DNA of 33,943 bases from Cyanobacteria bacterium UBA4641 (GTDB lineage: Bacteria > Cyanobacteriota > Vampirovibrionia > Gastranaerophilales > Gastranaerophilaceae), in assembly GCA_002405805.1 (NCBI GenBank), contig DHMN01000011.1, positions 1-33,943 on the forward strand, written 5' to 3'. The stretch's first letter is position 1; every line of letters begins with the position of its first letter. The notes beneath the pieces are model-generated. The model was not told the DNA's origin. It searched no databases and worked only from the letters and a program-made list of their open reading frames with translations. The position numbers and the translations under genes were made by a program. This document shows positions 7,677 through 15,765 of the stretch, in pieces.

Positions 7677-9161
7677 ATGAAACTTTATAAAGTTATAGTA
7701 ACAACATTATTCCTAGGTGCAATGTGTACAAACGTAGCTTTTGGTATTGAAAATAAATCAATATTAGGAATTGAAGAATTACCAAATGCTCAAAGTGTAC
7801 AAGCTATTATAACTCCGGCAGAAACTCAACAAAGCAATATTGCTAAATATTTAAAGCAACATACAAATGAGCAAAATTTAGAAGTATTTCTTGCATGGAG
7901 AAATTCTGTCAACTCTTCTCTATCCCAAAATAACAATTACAGGGAGTTATTAGCGAAAGAATTACATTCAGAAGATGCAGTAAAAGCAGTGCAAAATCAG
8001 TTATCTAAGACAGGATTGTATTTGTTAAATTCAGAAGGAAAGTACAAATTAGCAATTGATTACGACAAAATTTACAAACTTTATGGGAAACATATTCCAG
8101 AAGATTGGGCTTTGTACTTGAAAGACCTAGCTATAGAACAAAAATGTTCCCAAAATATCTTATCTGATAATGAACAAAATCTTGTTATGTGGGAAGATTT
8201 TGCTAATACTTATCCAAACTTTGAAGAAATTTATGTAGTTTATGAAAAAATGCAACAGTACGAAAAAGATTATTTCACATCTGGGGTTTTTAAAGGGAAA
8301 AAGAACAATGCTAATATATATAAAGATGAAGTAGTTGTAGCTTATGACAAATTCTCGGATAAACACCCTTATTCCAATTATGCTGTAATTTGTACAAGAT
8401 TATCAAATCTAAAAAAGTTAAAACATTCTTTTGTTTCCCCTTATAAAAATCAATATGCAGCTATTAATGAACATAAAAGTAAACTTGCCACTTTTAAAGC
8501 AAACCAAAATTTTGTAAGAGAACATGCCAAATTTGTTTATGACTTAGACAATAATTGTTGGCACAAATATTCAGACGAATATATTAGAGGAAACTATCTT
8601 TTCGTATTACCGGAAAGTGATACTGAATTCAAAATTTTTAATAATGCCTACATAGAAAGTTCAGTTGTAACAATTCCGGAAGCTTATAATCTTAAAGATT
8701 TATGTATGAAAAACAATCGAATTTTCTTGTACGACAACGCAGATTTAAAAATTCAAGAAATGACTTTTAACAAAGATGGTAATCATGTTGAATTCCATGA
8801 AATTGATAAAGTAACATTAGCATACCTTTATAAGTATGAAACTATTCTTTATACATCAAGTTTAGCAAAAACAGAGAACGCTAATGTTCAGTTAATTATC
8901 AAAGGAAAAAAATATCCTAAAAAGTTCTTTCTCTATAATGATACACAAAATTCTTATGCTAAATACAACTTTGAAAATAACCCTAATGTTAAATTTATAA
9001 ACAGCTTTGAATTCGTAGTAAACAGTAAAACAACCTTATATCTAAAACCAATTTTGGAAGAAACTAATGAGGAAGTTTCTCCAGATACTACTTTGGAAGA
9101 TGAAAACATAGAAAAAGATAAATCCGAAATATTACCGATTTATGAATTTATTTTTAAGTAA
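7677..9161 (+). CDS. secreted protein sharing a domain with the 14491 zinc-ribbon protein
   Basis: I choose ATG 7677 over the in-frame ATG at 7659. Only 7677 has an AAGGA site at good distance, and it begins directly with a signal peptide (MKLYKVIVTTLFLGAM, cut near AFG). The 494-aa mature protein is mostly polar. Residues around YLLNSEGKYKLAIDYDKIY and YPNFEEIY align by eye with LFDCEGGYQAGINYDYLV and YPDFPFNQN in the protein from 14491, so the two share a region of about 140 residues. The C-terminal half has many beta-like strands, and the end is acidic. No enzyme motif is visible. Confidence 0.78.
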   Translation: MKLYKVIVTTLFLGAMCTNVAFGIENKSILGIEELPNAQSVQAIITPAETQQSNIAKYLKQHTNEQNLEVFLAWRNSVNSSLSQNNNYRELLAKELHSEDAVKAVQNQLSKTGLYLLNSEGKYKLAIDYDKIYKLYGKHIPEDWALYLKDLAIEQKCSQNILSDNEQNLVMWEDFANTYPNFEEIYVVYEKMQQYEKDYFTSGVFKGKKNNANIYKDEVVVAYDKFSDKHPYSNYAVICTRLSNLKKLKHSFVSPYKNQYAAINEHKSKLATFKANQNFVREHAKFVYDLDNNCWHKYSDEYIRGNYLFVLPESDTEFKIFNNAYIESSVVTIPEAYNLKDLCMKNNRIFLYDNADLKIQEMTFNKDGNHVEFHEIDKVTLAYLYKYETILYTSSLAKTENANVQLIIKGKKYPKKFFLYNDTQNSYAKYNFENNPNVKFINSFEFVVNSKTTLYLKPILEETNEEVSPDTTLEDENIEKDKSEILPIYEFIFK

Positions 9162-9175
9162 CAGGAGGTTCACAC

Positions 9176-9592
9176 ATGAAAAAATTATTAATTTTATTAC
9201 TTTTAACAATGTTTTCTTTGCCAACTTTAGCCGTAACTTCATACGATAGATATGGCAATAGAACAGGAACATATAGCACAAACGGAAATACAACTACACA
9301 ATATGACAGATATGGAAATCGGGCTGGTTCTTACAAAACGGATTCTTATGGAACAACAACCACTTATGACAGATATGGTAACAGAACAGGTTCCTACAAA
9401 ACAGATTCATATGGAGTTACAACCCAATATGATAGATATGGCAACAAACTCGGAACTTTTAAAACTGATAAATATGGTGTAACCACTGAATACGACCATT
9501 ATGGAAATAAAGTCGGTACGCGTAAAACTGATAGAGACGGTACTACAACAACTTATGACAAATATGGCAATAGAACTGGTAGTTACAGATAA
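9176..9592 (+). CDS. small secreted YDRYGN tandem-repeat protein
   Basis: The 138-aa protein has a clear signal peptide (KKLLILLLLTMFSLPTLA). About six tandem repeats of roughly 20 residues follow, each built on YDRYGNRTGSYKTDSYGTTT with small changes. The repeats resemble YD/RHS-like units and are rich in Tyr, Gly, Thr and Asn. They would suit a beta-strand filament or a carbohydrate- or cell-surface-binding fibre. CAGGAGG sits ahead of the ATG. At DNA level the repeats are direct but not identical. The slightly varying unit number is a likely site of length change between strains. Confidence 0.8.
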   Translation: MKKLLILLLLTMFSLPTLAVTSYDRYGNRTGTYSTNGNTTTQYDRYGNRAGSYKTDSYGTTTTYDRYGNRTGSYKTDSYGVTTQYDRYGNKLGTFKTDKYGVTTEYDHYGNKVGTRKTDRDGTTTTYDKYGNRTGSYR

Positions 9593-9606
9593 GAAAGTAG
9601 GAAGAA

Positions 9607-9658
9607 ATGTATTGTTCAAAATGTGGTCACAAAATTGAAGATAATCAAAATTTCTGTG
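9607..9658 (+). repeat. 52-bp identical repeat, copy 1 (codes zinc ribbon)
   Basis: Bases 9607-9658, from the ATG through the third ribbon Cys, are identical to 13757-13808. Identity stops sharply in both directions. The amino acids after it diverge (NENCG-like versus GSCG-like). Confidence 0.9.
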
Positions 9659-10290
9659 AAAATTGTGGGACTTCACAAATTGATAAATATAATGTAGCTT
9701 TAAACAAAATCAAAAAACTGTTATCTATGCTTGACAAATATACTAATAACAAGTTCTTTAGAGTGTTAATGGCTGTATTTAATCTATTTGTGTTTGCTGC
9801 ATTATTTAGTTATATTGAATACTTCGTAATTTCCAAGGTTGCACCACCTGATTATTGTAACTGTATAGATGTAGTTAATCAATTTGTACTATTGCCTTTT
9901 GTTGCACTTATTTGGTTAAGACTTAATCCCATACTACCAAAATTATTATTTAAAGTAGAAGCTAAAAATTTTTCTATTAAAAGTATTGTGAATGGTATTA
10001 TTTTTGTCATTTTAATATATAACCTAGCAAAATATTATTCTAAAACAGTTTTTCATTGGAATTTTTTAGATGGGATATTTCCAATACATTACTTGCCCGG
10101 ACTTTCTAGTCATTTTAACTATTATCAGAACTTCAATCTCATTATTGGACTGTATGAAATATTAGTTGTATTGGTTTTATTATGTATTATTTACATTCTG
10201 AACATTGAAAGGAGAAAATGTCCCAAATGTAATGCAAAAATCTCGTTGAAATCTAAGTTCTGTAGTAATTGTGCTTTTAAATTAAAATAA
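9607..10290 (+). CDS. membrane protein with zinc ribbons at both ends
   Basis: The 227-aa protein starts with a CxxC-x10-CxxC ribbon (Cys3, Cys6, Cys17, Cys20) and ends with a second one (Cys205, Cys208, Cys219, Cys222). Four hydrophobic segments lie between them: ALFSYIEYFVISKV and its flank, QFVLLPFVALIWLRL, IIFVILIYNLA and LYEILVVLVLLCIIYIL. With an even number of passes, both ribbons would lie in the cytosol. The family resembles zinc-ribbon membrane proteins of unknown role. Its first 52 bases are identical to those of the gene at 13757. AGGA precedes the ATG. Confidence 0.8.
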   Translation: MYCSKCGHKIEDNQNFCENCGTSQIDKYNVALNKIKKLLSMLDKYTNNKFFRVLMAVFNLFVFAALFSYIEYFVISKVAPPDYCNCIDVVNQFVLLPFVALIWLRLNPILPKLLFKVEAKNFSIKSIVNGIIFVILIYNLAKYYSKTVFHWNFLDGIFPIHYLPGLSSHFNYYQNFNLIIGLYEILVVLVLLCIIYILNIERRKCPKCNAKISLKSKFCSNCAFKLK

Positions 10291-10306
10291 GAAAGGATTA
10301 TTATAC

Positions 10307-11101
10307 ATGTATTGTAAAAACTGTGGGAATGAAATACTATCCAATCAAAAATTTTGCCGGAATTGTGGTTATAGACTTACGCCGAATTTTGTTGAAGGAT
10401 GGCTACGGTATATATTTTATAACTGGAAAAGGATTCTAACGATTGGTATTGTATCTTCAGTCGTAATATTACTAATAATTTTCAGTTATTTATATATAAA
10501 CAAGACTGTTACAATTCAAAAAGCTTTAAACACACATTCCAACAATGAACAAGTCATTATTGTAAAAAGTTTAAACAAAAATCTAATCTGGAAACAAGAT
10601 GCCATACAAACAAAGTTAGCATCTAAATATTATAACGGTACTTCATCCGATGTTGTGATTACTAAAACATTTATGCATGAAGCAATTATTTTAAACTATG
10701 ATAACAAGCTTGAACCCAAAGAAATTGTAGCATATTTATCGGAGCCACAGTTTCAATTTAAAAAGCCAAATACGACTGATACTGATTGGATAAGTACTGG
10801 ACTAAATGAAAAATTTATAAAAAGTGCAAAACATATAAAAGACTCTGATGACGTTATTGAAATAACATTTACAAGAGAAGGAGCAAAGCTTTTTTATAAC
10901 CTTACTAAAGAAGTTGTAAATAAACAACTTGCAATATTCTGGGGGGATAAATTAATTCTTTCTCCAATTATAAGAGAGCCAATAAAAAATGGAAAAGTTC
11001 AGATATCAGGTCTTTCTGATAATTTTGATGTCGAGGAAATCGATGAACTGGTAGATATTCTTAACTCAGGTGTAGATATGCAAATTGCACAAATAAAATA
11101 A
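10307..11101 (+). CDS. zinc-ribbon membrane protein with SecD P1-head-like domain
   Basis: The 264-aa protein has a cytosolic zinc ribbon (Cys3, Cys6, Cys17, Cys20) and one membrane helix (about 43-63, ILTIGIVSSVVILLIIFSYLYI). An outer domain follows. Residues 165-255 (DWISTGLNEKFIKSA, IEITFTREGAKLFYNLT, LAIFWGDKLILSPIIREPI, VQISG) match the periplasmic P1 head of SecD/SecDF step by step: GL, F-GA--F--LT, LAI--D----P and I--G. In SecD that domain helps pull exported proteins across the membrane. Here it stands alone on a ribbon anchor, so a chaperone or capture role outside the membrane is possible. The match is from memory of the family pattern. Confidence 0.8.
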   Translation: MYCKNCGNEILSNQKFCRNCGYRLTPNFVEGWLRYIFYNWKRILTIGIVSSVVILLIIFSYLYINKTVTIQKALNTHSNNEQVIIVKSLNKNLIWKQDAIQTKLASKYYNGTSSDVVITKTFMHEAIILNYDNKLEPKEIVAYLSEPQFQFKKPNTTDTDWISTGLNEKFIKSAKHIKDSDDVIEITFTREGAKLFYNLTKEVVNKQLAIFWGDKLILSPIIREPIKNGKVQISGLSDNFDVEEIDELVDILNSGVDMQIAQIK

Positions 11102-11117
11102 TGAAAAGGAAAGAAAT

Positions 11118-12524
11118 ATGAATTGTCCAAACTGTGGAAATGAAATATACGACAACCAAAACTTCTGTAAAAATTGTGGAAGAAAACTAACTCCAGATGA
11201 TTTTAATCCGGATAACAAAGCTGATGAACCTAGTGTTTTCCACGAAGATAACAATAACAGAATTCTAAAACAAGTAATTGTTGTGATATGTGCAATTATT
11301 GGAATTTTAATTTTTATTTTTGCTGGAATTAAATATAAACAATATCAACAAGATATTTCGCCATTAGAAAGAACTTTAAGCTTTTATCCGAATAGCGAAG
11401 TTATTATGACGGTTAAATATGATGAGCCAAATAAACAAGCAAAAGTAACAATGCAACATAATGGAACAATTATTGAGCAGTGGCAACTTGATTATATTGA
11501 GGAGCATGAAGATGTAACAGGAAATTTAGAAATCGTTTCTGAAAGTGAAAATAAAAACTTAGATATTGTATATGAAGATGCTAAAATTTTTGTAGGACAA
11601 CCTTTGGTATTTAATTACAAAATAGAAAATGTTAATAACCCAAAAGAATTTGTCAGGGTAAAAGAAATTCTAAGTACAGCAAATGTAAAAGCTAGTTATC
11701 CTTATTTCTTAGTTGAGGACAAGCGGCTAAGAGAACAGGAGAAACAACGTTGGCTTAAACAAAGAGAATTAATTGCACAAGATAACGCAGTAAAAGAAAT
11801 TGCTTATGCTTGGGCTTTTACAAATATTGATGGAGAAGCTATCCCTGTTGATTTCAACCCAAGAAAATGCTTATTTAAAGTCAAAGGTATTTGTTTTGGA
11901 CATCCATTTTTTGTCAAAGGAATGAGTTATGAAGATTGTAAGGCAAATAAAAATAAACTTGGAATTGCTTCCTGTAAAGAATCTGAAGATTTATTTGCAT
12001 CTACAGCATATGTGTGTGGAGGAGTAAAAAACATGCCAACTCCTGACGAGTTAGTAATATTAACACAAGATCTATATAATGATATGAGTTTTGATAATAT
12101 AAAAAATCCTGACGGCTGTAGTGGTTCTTTTTGGTACGTAGATTGTAACTACCGTAGAGCTACTAGAATTGAAAAACCTTATATCGAATATTTTAGGGAA
12201 ACTTACTGGAACAATCAGTATTTTAATAATCGAGATGCTGAAGAAGAACGTAAAAATTTAGGTCTAGTGGTGATTTCAAATTTACCATATAGTGAAAAGA
12301 ATATATACGCAAGAGTTTTTAATAGTAATGGTTCGGGCTTAGGTCTTATTGACAGATATAGAAAAGTGCATATTGAAAAAGAACCTGCCACGGCTTGGTC
12401 TAAGCATGCAGGGCAACATCCGTTTTCTTTATGTGTAGATCGTCAACAATCTAAAACCGTTACGAATAAATACCCAATAAAGACAAAAACTTATGATGAG
12501 GACGTGGAAAATGATTTATTTTAA
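11118..12524 (+). CDS. zinc-ribbon membrane protein with large outer FGE/lectin-like domain
   Basis: The 468-aa protein has a zinc ribbon (Cys3, Cys6, Cys17, Cys20), an acidic linker and one membrane helix (about 53-72). A beta-rich domain with ITE-like strands comes next, followed by a basic helical stretch (DKRLREQEKQRWLKQ). The last 230 residues are Cys/Trp/Gly rich (CLFKVKGICFGHPFF, CGGVKNMPTPDE, SGSFWYVDC) and end PFSLCVDRQQ. That ending is like the C-terminal strand of FGE-sulfatase or DUF1566/Lcl-type C-type-lectin folds. It would be displayed outside the membrane. The fold call is tentative. AAAGGA precedes the ATG, and the stop overlaps the next gene. Confidence 0.7.
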   Translation: MNCPNCGNEIYDNQNFCKNCGRKLTPDDFNPDNKADEPSVFHEDNNNRILKQVIVVICAIIGILIFIFAGIKYKQYQQDISPLERTLSFYPNSEVIMTVKYDEPNKQAKVTMQHNGTIIEQWQLDYIEEHEDVTGNLEIVSESENKNLDIVYEDAKIFVGQPLVFNYKIENVNNPKEFVRVKEILSTANVKASYPYFLVEDKRLREQEKQRWLKQRELIAQDNAVKEIAYAWAFTNIDGEAIPVDFNPRKCLFKVKGICFGHPFFVKGMSYEDCKANKNKLGIASCKESEDLFASTAYVCGGVKNMPTPDELVILTQDLYNDMSFDNIKNPDGCSGSFWYVDCNYRRATRIEKPYIEYFRETYWNNQYFNNRDAEEERKNLGLVVISNLPYSEKNIYARVFNSNGSGLGLIDRYRKVHIEKEPATAWSKHAGQHPFSLCVDRQQSKTVTNKYPIKTKTYDEDVENDLF

Positions 12525-13008
12525 AAGATTTTGTATTGTAACATTTTTAGTATTTTTATTTGTTCAGGCAGCACAAGCATTTTATTCAACAAATTGGATT
12601 GAAGTTTGTGGTCCTCAATATTCCGGTTCTGACACAAAAGCCTGTAAAGAAGGAATTAATCAAGTTCTTATAGATGCTGACAGTGTAAATATTCACAATG
12701 ATAGTGTTTATTATGCTATTGAATATTTTACAATGAGTAAAGGGGGTATCGTTGCAATACTACAAAGTAAAAATGGAAAAGTTGGAATTGTAGAAACATT
12801 TTCAAACGATAGATATGAACAAATCATACAAAATAGTGTAGAAAATGAACATCCCGTATATGCTGCCGGAAATGCAAAAAACTTAAAAGAATTAAGTAAA
12901 GAGTCTTTTATGTCTGATGTCGACATAACCGCTCACGAAATAGTCACCATAAAACGGTTCAATCCATATTCAATGCATTTGCATAATGGTTTATATGATG
13001 GAATTTAA
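12511..13008 (+). CDS. small secreted surface-adhesin-E-like protein
   Basis: ATG 12511 is preferred to 12493 because GAGG lies at the right distance before it and it begins at once with a signal peptide (FCIVTFLVFLFVQAAQA). The 165-aa product then has WIEVCGPQYSG, a Cys pair (CGP and ACK) and VLIDADSVNIH. This Trp-start and IDADSV strand resemble the surface-adhesin-E-like domain also suspected in the protein from 6773. It overlaps the previous gene by 14 bases, so the two are probably coupled. The function is unknown, but it probably lies outside the inner membrane. Confidence 0.72.
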   Translation: MIYFKRFCIVTFLVFLFVQAAQAFYSTNWIEVCGPQYSGSDTKACKEGINQVLIDADSVNIHNDSVYYAIEYFTMSKGGIVAILQSKNGKVGIVETFSNDRYEQIIQNSVENEHPVYAAGNAKNLKELSKESFMSDVDITAHEIVTIKRFNPYSMHLHNGLYDGI

Positions 13009-13028
13009 TTAAGTTAAGAGGTATAAGT

Positions 13029-13739
13029 ATGAAGAAAATATTGTTGTGTATATTGATTTTATATATGTTTTTGTTTGTATTGCAGCCTATAAATGCAATG
13101 GAAACTACCAATTCCAATTCTAATGATAGAAGATTAAGTTCTGGCACTGGGGCTTATGGTTACTCTCCAAGCAATTATAATCCTAAAAATGGAATACCAA
13201 GGCTAACACCACCAATAGTTGTTGATAAAAATGAAAATTATGTTCAACTTTTAATTAAAGCCTTAAATACGGATCTGCCAGTAGCTGATAGAGTGAAGGC
13301 TTGTGAAGATATTAGGAATCTGCCAAATACTACTAATCTAACGAAATCTCAACTCTATGCACTTAAAATCGCAATAAGGTATAAAAAATACAATCTTTGG
13401 TATAGAACTAAAATGTATGCTCCTGATGGAAGTTTAAGATATAGAGCAAAACAGGAAGTTTTAGAAGGTTTTGAATTTTACTTAAGTAAATGCAGAGATG
13501 CTGCAACTGAGATTGAAATGCATAAAACTTTATTTTTCTTAGGTTTATGCGAGTATGCAACTGGCAATAAAACTATTGGAAGTCAAACAACGAGCGAAGA
13601 ACTCAATGCATTGAAAGATAAACTATGGAGAAGAGATTATATGTTGCTTTCTAGTATTAAAGATATAACAATTGCTATTTGTGATGAAGATAAGACAATA
13701 GAAGACATTGTCGGTATGATAAAAGCTATAAATTATTAA
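13029..13739 (+). CDS. secreted helical hypothetical protein
   Basis: The 236-aa product has a signal peptide (KKILLCILILYMFLFVLQ, cut near INA) and then about 60 polar residues rich in Asn, Ser and Gly. The remaining 150 residues are predicted helical, with many Lys/Arg/Glu and no Cys pattern beyond single residues (KACED, SKCRD, GLCEY). AGAGG lies before the ATG. No family is recognised. It is flanked by other envelope proteins in the operon and probably acts outside the membrane with them. Confidence 0.72.
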   Translation: MKKILLCILILYMFLFVLQPINAMETTNSNSNDRRLSSGTGAYGYSPSNYNPKNGIPRLTPPIVVDKNENYVQLLIKALNTDLPVADRVKACEDIRNLPNTTNLTKSQLYALKIAIRYKKYNLWYRTKMYAPDGSLRYRAKQEVLEGFEFYLSKCRDAATEIEMHKTLFFLGLCEYATGNKTIGSQTTSEELNALKDKLWRRDYMLLSSIKDITIAICDEDKTIEDIVGMIKAINY

Positions 13740-13756
13740 AAATGAGGATTGATAAA

Positions 13757-13808
13757 ATGTATTGTTCAAAATGTGGTCACAAAATTGAAGATAATCAAAA
13801 TTTCTGTG
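13757..13808 (+). repeat. 52-bp identical repeat, copy 2 (codes zinc ribbon)
   Basis: Identical to 9607-9658 over 52 bases including the start codon, about 4.1 kb away in the same operon. This points to recent duplication or gene conversion of just the anchor-coding start. Confidence 0.9.
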
Positions 13809-14476
13809 GTAGTTGTGGGAATGATTTAACAACTAATAATTTTACACAAGAAATGGGAAATACAACTTCTAACAAAATTATGAGAATATTCTCAGTATTA
13901 TTTTTAGTTTTATTTATTGGCAGTGGATTGTTTTATCTGTTTGGAGGAAACATACAAAAACAAGCAAACTATGATTTATCAACACCGAGTCAAGTATTAG
14001 TCAAGATTGATGAATTACAGGCAGAGTATTTTACGTTAATCAAACGCAATGACGTGTTACTTGTTCTGCAAGCTCATGAATTTGAAGAAGACCAAGAGGA
14101 ACTGGATACTTTATTTGATAGAGTAAAAAATAACATCGATCACAAGAATCCTTACTATCAGGAATATTTAAACATTGAACAAGAATATGCAAATAATGAT
14201 GGAGACACAACTTCAGAAGTAAACGATTTTGCTCAAAGGCATTATGACGCAGTTGATAAATTGTTAAATGAAACATATCAAGCTGTAAGAGCAAGAATTC
14301 CACAAGAAGACTTCAAGCAATTAATACAAAGTGAACTTGCATGGCTAAGAGAAGTTGAAGCATACCATAAAGTCTATGAAAAACAGGAATATGGAACAAT
14401 CCGAACTCTTATGAACTACAATTACGAAATAAACATGAGAAATTTCAGAACGTTGCTACTAATGTTGTACCTATAA
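13757..14476 (+). CDS. zinc-ribbon membrane protein with LprI/DUF1311-like domain
   Basis: Start 13757 is chosen over 13742. It gives the MYCSKCG beginning shared with the gene at 9607, and AGGA lies at proper distance. The 239-aa protein has a ribbon (Cys3, Cys6, Cys17, Cys20) and one membrane helix (about 41-63). The last 90 residues (FAQRHYDAVDKLLNETYQA, QLIQSELAWLREVEAYHKVY, YNYEINMRNFRTLLL) follow the LprI/DUF1311 pattern: Asn-x-x-Tyr, then Gln-x-x-Trp-x-x-x-x-Glu, then x-x-Thr/Arg-x-x-x-Leu. LprI domains can inhibit lysozyme. The usual Cys pair is missing, so the activity may differ. Confidence 0.75.
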   Translation: MYCSKCGHKIEDNQNFCGSCGNDLTTNNFTQEMGNTTSNKIMRIFSVLFLVLFIGSGLFYLFGGNIQKQANYDLSTPSQVLVKIDELQAEYFTLIKRNDVLLVLQAHEFEEDQEELDTLFDRVKNNIDHKNPYYQEYLNIEQEYANNDGDTTSEVNDFAQRHYDAVDKLLNETYQAVRARIPQEDFKQLIQSELAWLREVEAYHKVYEKQEYGTIRTLMNYNYEINMRNFRTLLLMLYL

Positions 14477-14490
14477 TATAAGGAGATAGA

Positions 14491-15456
14491 ATGAACTGTC
14501 CAAATTGTGGAAATGAAATTCAAGATTATCAAAAATTTTGCACTAACTGTGGTGCAAAACTAGTCAAATCGAGTAAGAAGAATAAAACGGTAGTATTTAT
14601 TATTTTGCTAGTGTTTTTAATAATAGTTAGTGCAGGTACTGTTTTGTTTTATAAACTAAAAATGGATGATTCTTCCCTTAAAACAATTTTGAATGAGCAA
14701 GTTACAGACTTATCAACTCGTGAAGCACTAAATTTGTTAAATGAACAAGATTTAAAATTGACCGAATACAAAAGGTTTCATAAAAATATAGATGATGTTT
14801 TCGGTATTTTTTATAATAACTTAATTACTTTTTCTGGCAAAGAAACAGAATTTGAAAGCAAATTGCAATGTGATTTTACTGGAGAATGTAGCAATACAGA
14901 TGTTCAAATTAAATTTTTAGATTCCAAAAATGAAAATACGGCTGCAGAAGCTAAAATAACAGATCCTGAAACAAAGTTATTTAATTTGTTGTTTGATTGT
15001 GAAGGAGGTTATCAGGCTGGAATAAACTACGACTATTTAGTCCAAAATTATTCCAACAATTTGAGTACCCCTTGGAAAGCATTTTTAAGTTTAAAACAAA
15101 AAGAAAATCATAAAAGAGGATTGTATACCTATTATTGTGATGGTTATCCAGCTAGTGCAGATATTTTAGTTGATTGGATTTTGACAATGGACGATTTTCT
15201 AATTAAATATCCTGATTTCCCATTTAACCAAAATTTAAAAGAAAACTACAAAACTTATGTGGCAGATATGCAAAGGGCAGATATTATAGATGAACACAAT
15301 ATGGTAATAAAAGATATAAAACAAGCTTATGAAAAGTTTTTAAACAAAGCAACAAAAGGGACAACAGAATATAATGATATTGAAAATTGGTATGCAACCT
15401 TGAAGAAAAGTAATTTTAGAAGTACAACACCAGGTTTTTATAATGCAGATTACTAA
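14491..15456 (+). CDS. zinc-ribbon membrane protein, last gene of the long operon
   Basis: The 321-aa protein carries a ribbon (Cys3, Cys6, Cys17, Cys20), a basic stretch and one membrane helix (about 33-54). An outer domain of roughly 260 residues follows. Part of it (LFDCEGGYQAGINYDYLV, ILTMDDFLIKYPDF, AYEKFLNKATKG) resembles the secreted protein from 7677. There are six more Cys in the outer part, possibly in disulfides. AAGGAGA precedes the ATG. After its stop the strand changes, so the operon ends here. The function is unknown. Confidence 0.78.
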   Translation: MNCPNCGNEIQDYQKFCTNCGAKLVKSSKKNKTVVFIILLVFLIIVSAGTVLFYKLKMDDSSLKTILNEQVTDLSTREALNLLNEQDLKLTEYKRFHKNIDDVFGIFYNNLITFSGKETEFESKLQCDFTGECSNTDVQIKFLDSKNENTAAEAKITDPETKLFNLLFDCEGGYQAGINYDYLVQNYSNNLSTPWKAFLSLKQKENHKRGLYTYYCDGYPASADILVDWILTMDDFLIKYPDFPFNQNLKENYKTYVADMQRADIIDEHNMVIKDIKQAYEKFLNKATKGTTEYNDIENWYATLKKSNFRSTTPGFYNADY

Positions 15457-15494
15457 ATAAAAAAACAGGAGAGCCTCCCTAGTAAACCTCTCTT
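15455..15494 (-). terminator. intrinsic terminator between convergent genes
   Basis: AGGAGAG (15467-15473) pairs with CTCTCTT (15488-15494), with one G-T pair. Read on the minus strand, the hairpin is followed at once by a T-rich tract (15466-15455). It fits as the stop signal of the small minus-strand gene and may also end the long operon. Confidence 0.5.
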
Positions 15495-15527
15495 GGTGCC
15501 ATTTCATGATATTTGCACAGTAACGTG

Positions 15528-15695
15528 TTAAACAAAAGTATCAAGTAGTATAGCTTTTTTCTGTTTATATAAATCGTCAAGTCTTTTTTGTGTCTGAATT
15601 TCTTCTTCAAGTTTGAAGTATTCTATTTTTTGTAGTTCTATTTCATGTCGTTTTTCTTCTAGCTTAATCTCTAATGAAATAATTTTATCGTTCAT
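15528..15695 (-). CDS. 55-aa coiled-coil protein
   Basis: I start at ATG 15695, which has GAGGT at ideal spacing. The longer frame to GTG 15782 has no ribosome-binding site and would run into the res-like site. The protein is one long charged helix (ISLEIKLEEKRHEIELQKIEY) with heptad spacing of Leu/Ile, so it is probably a dimeric coiled coil. It ends KKAILLDTFV. A terminator follows on the same strand. Its promoter would overlap resolvase-binding DNA, so the resolvase could repress it (inference). Confidence 0.55.
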   Translation of the reverse strand: MNDKIISLEIKLEEKRHEIELQKIEYFKLEEEIQTQKRLDDLYKQKKAILLDTFV

Positions 15696-15765
15696 TTGGT
15701 ACCTCAAATCTTGTTTGTATATTTTAATTAAAAAATTCACTAACGATTTTTGTTGTTTGATTTTG

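Noticed and set aside
9240..9590. CRISPR-like direct repeats
   Set aside because: The repeats are in frame, encode the YDRYGN protein and differ from each other. There are no constant spacers and no cas genes.
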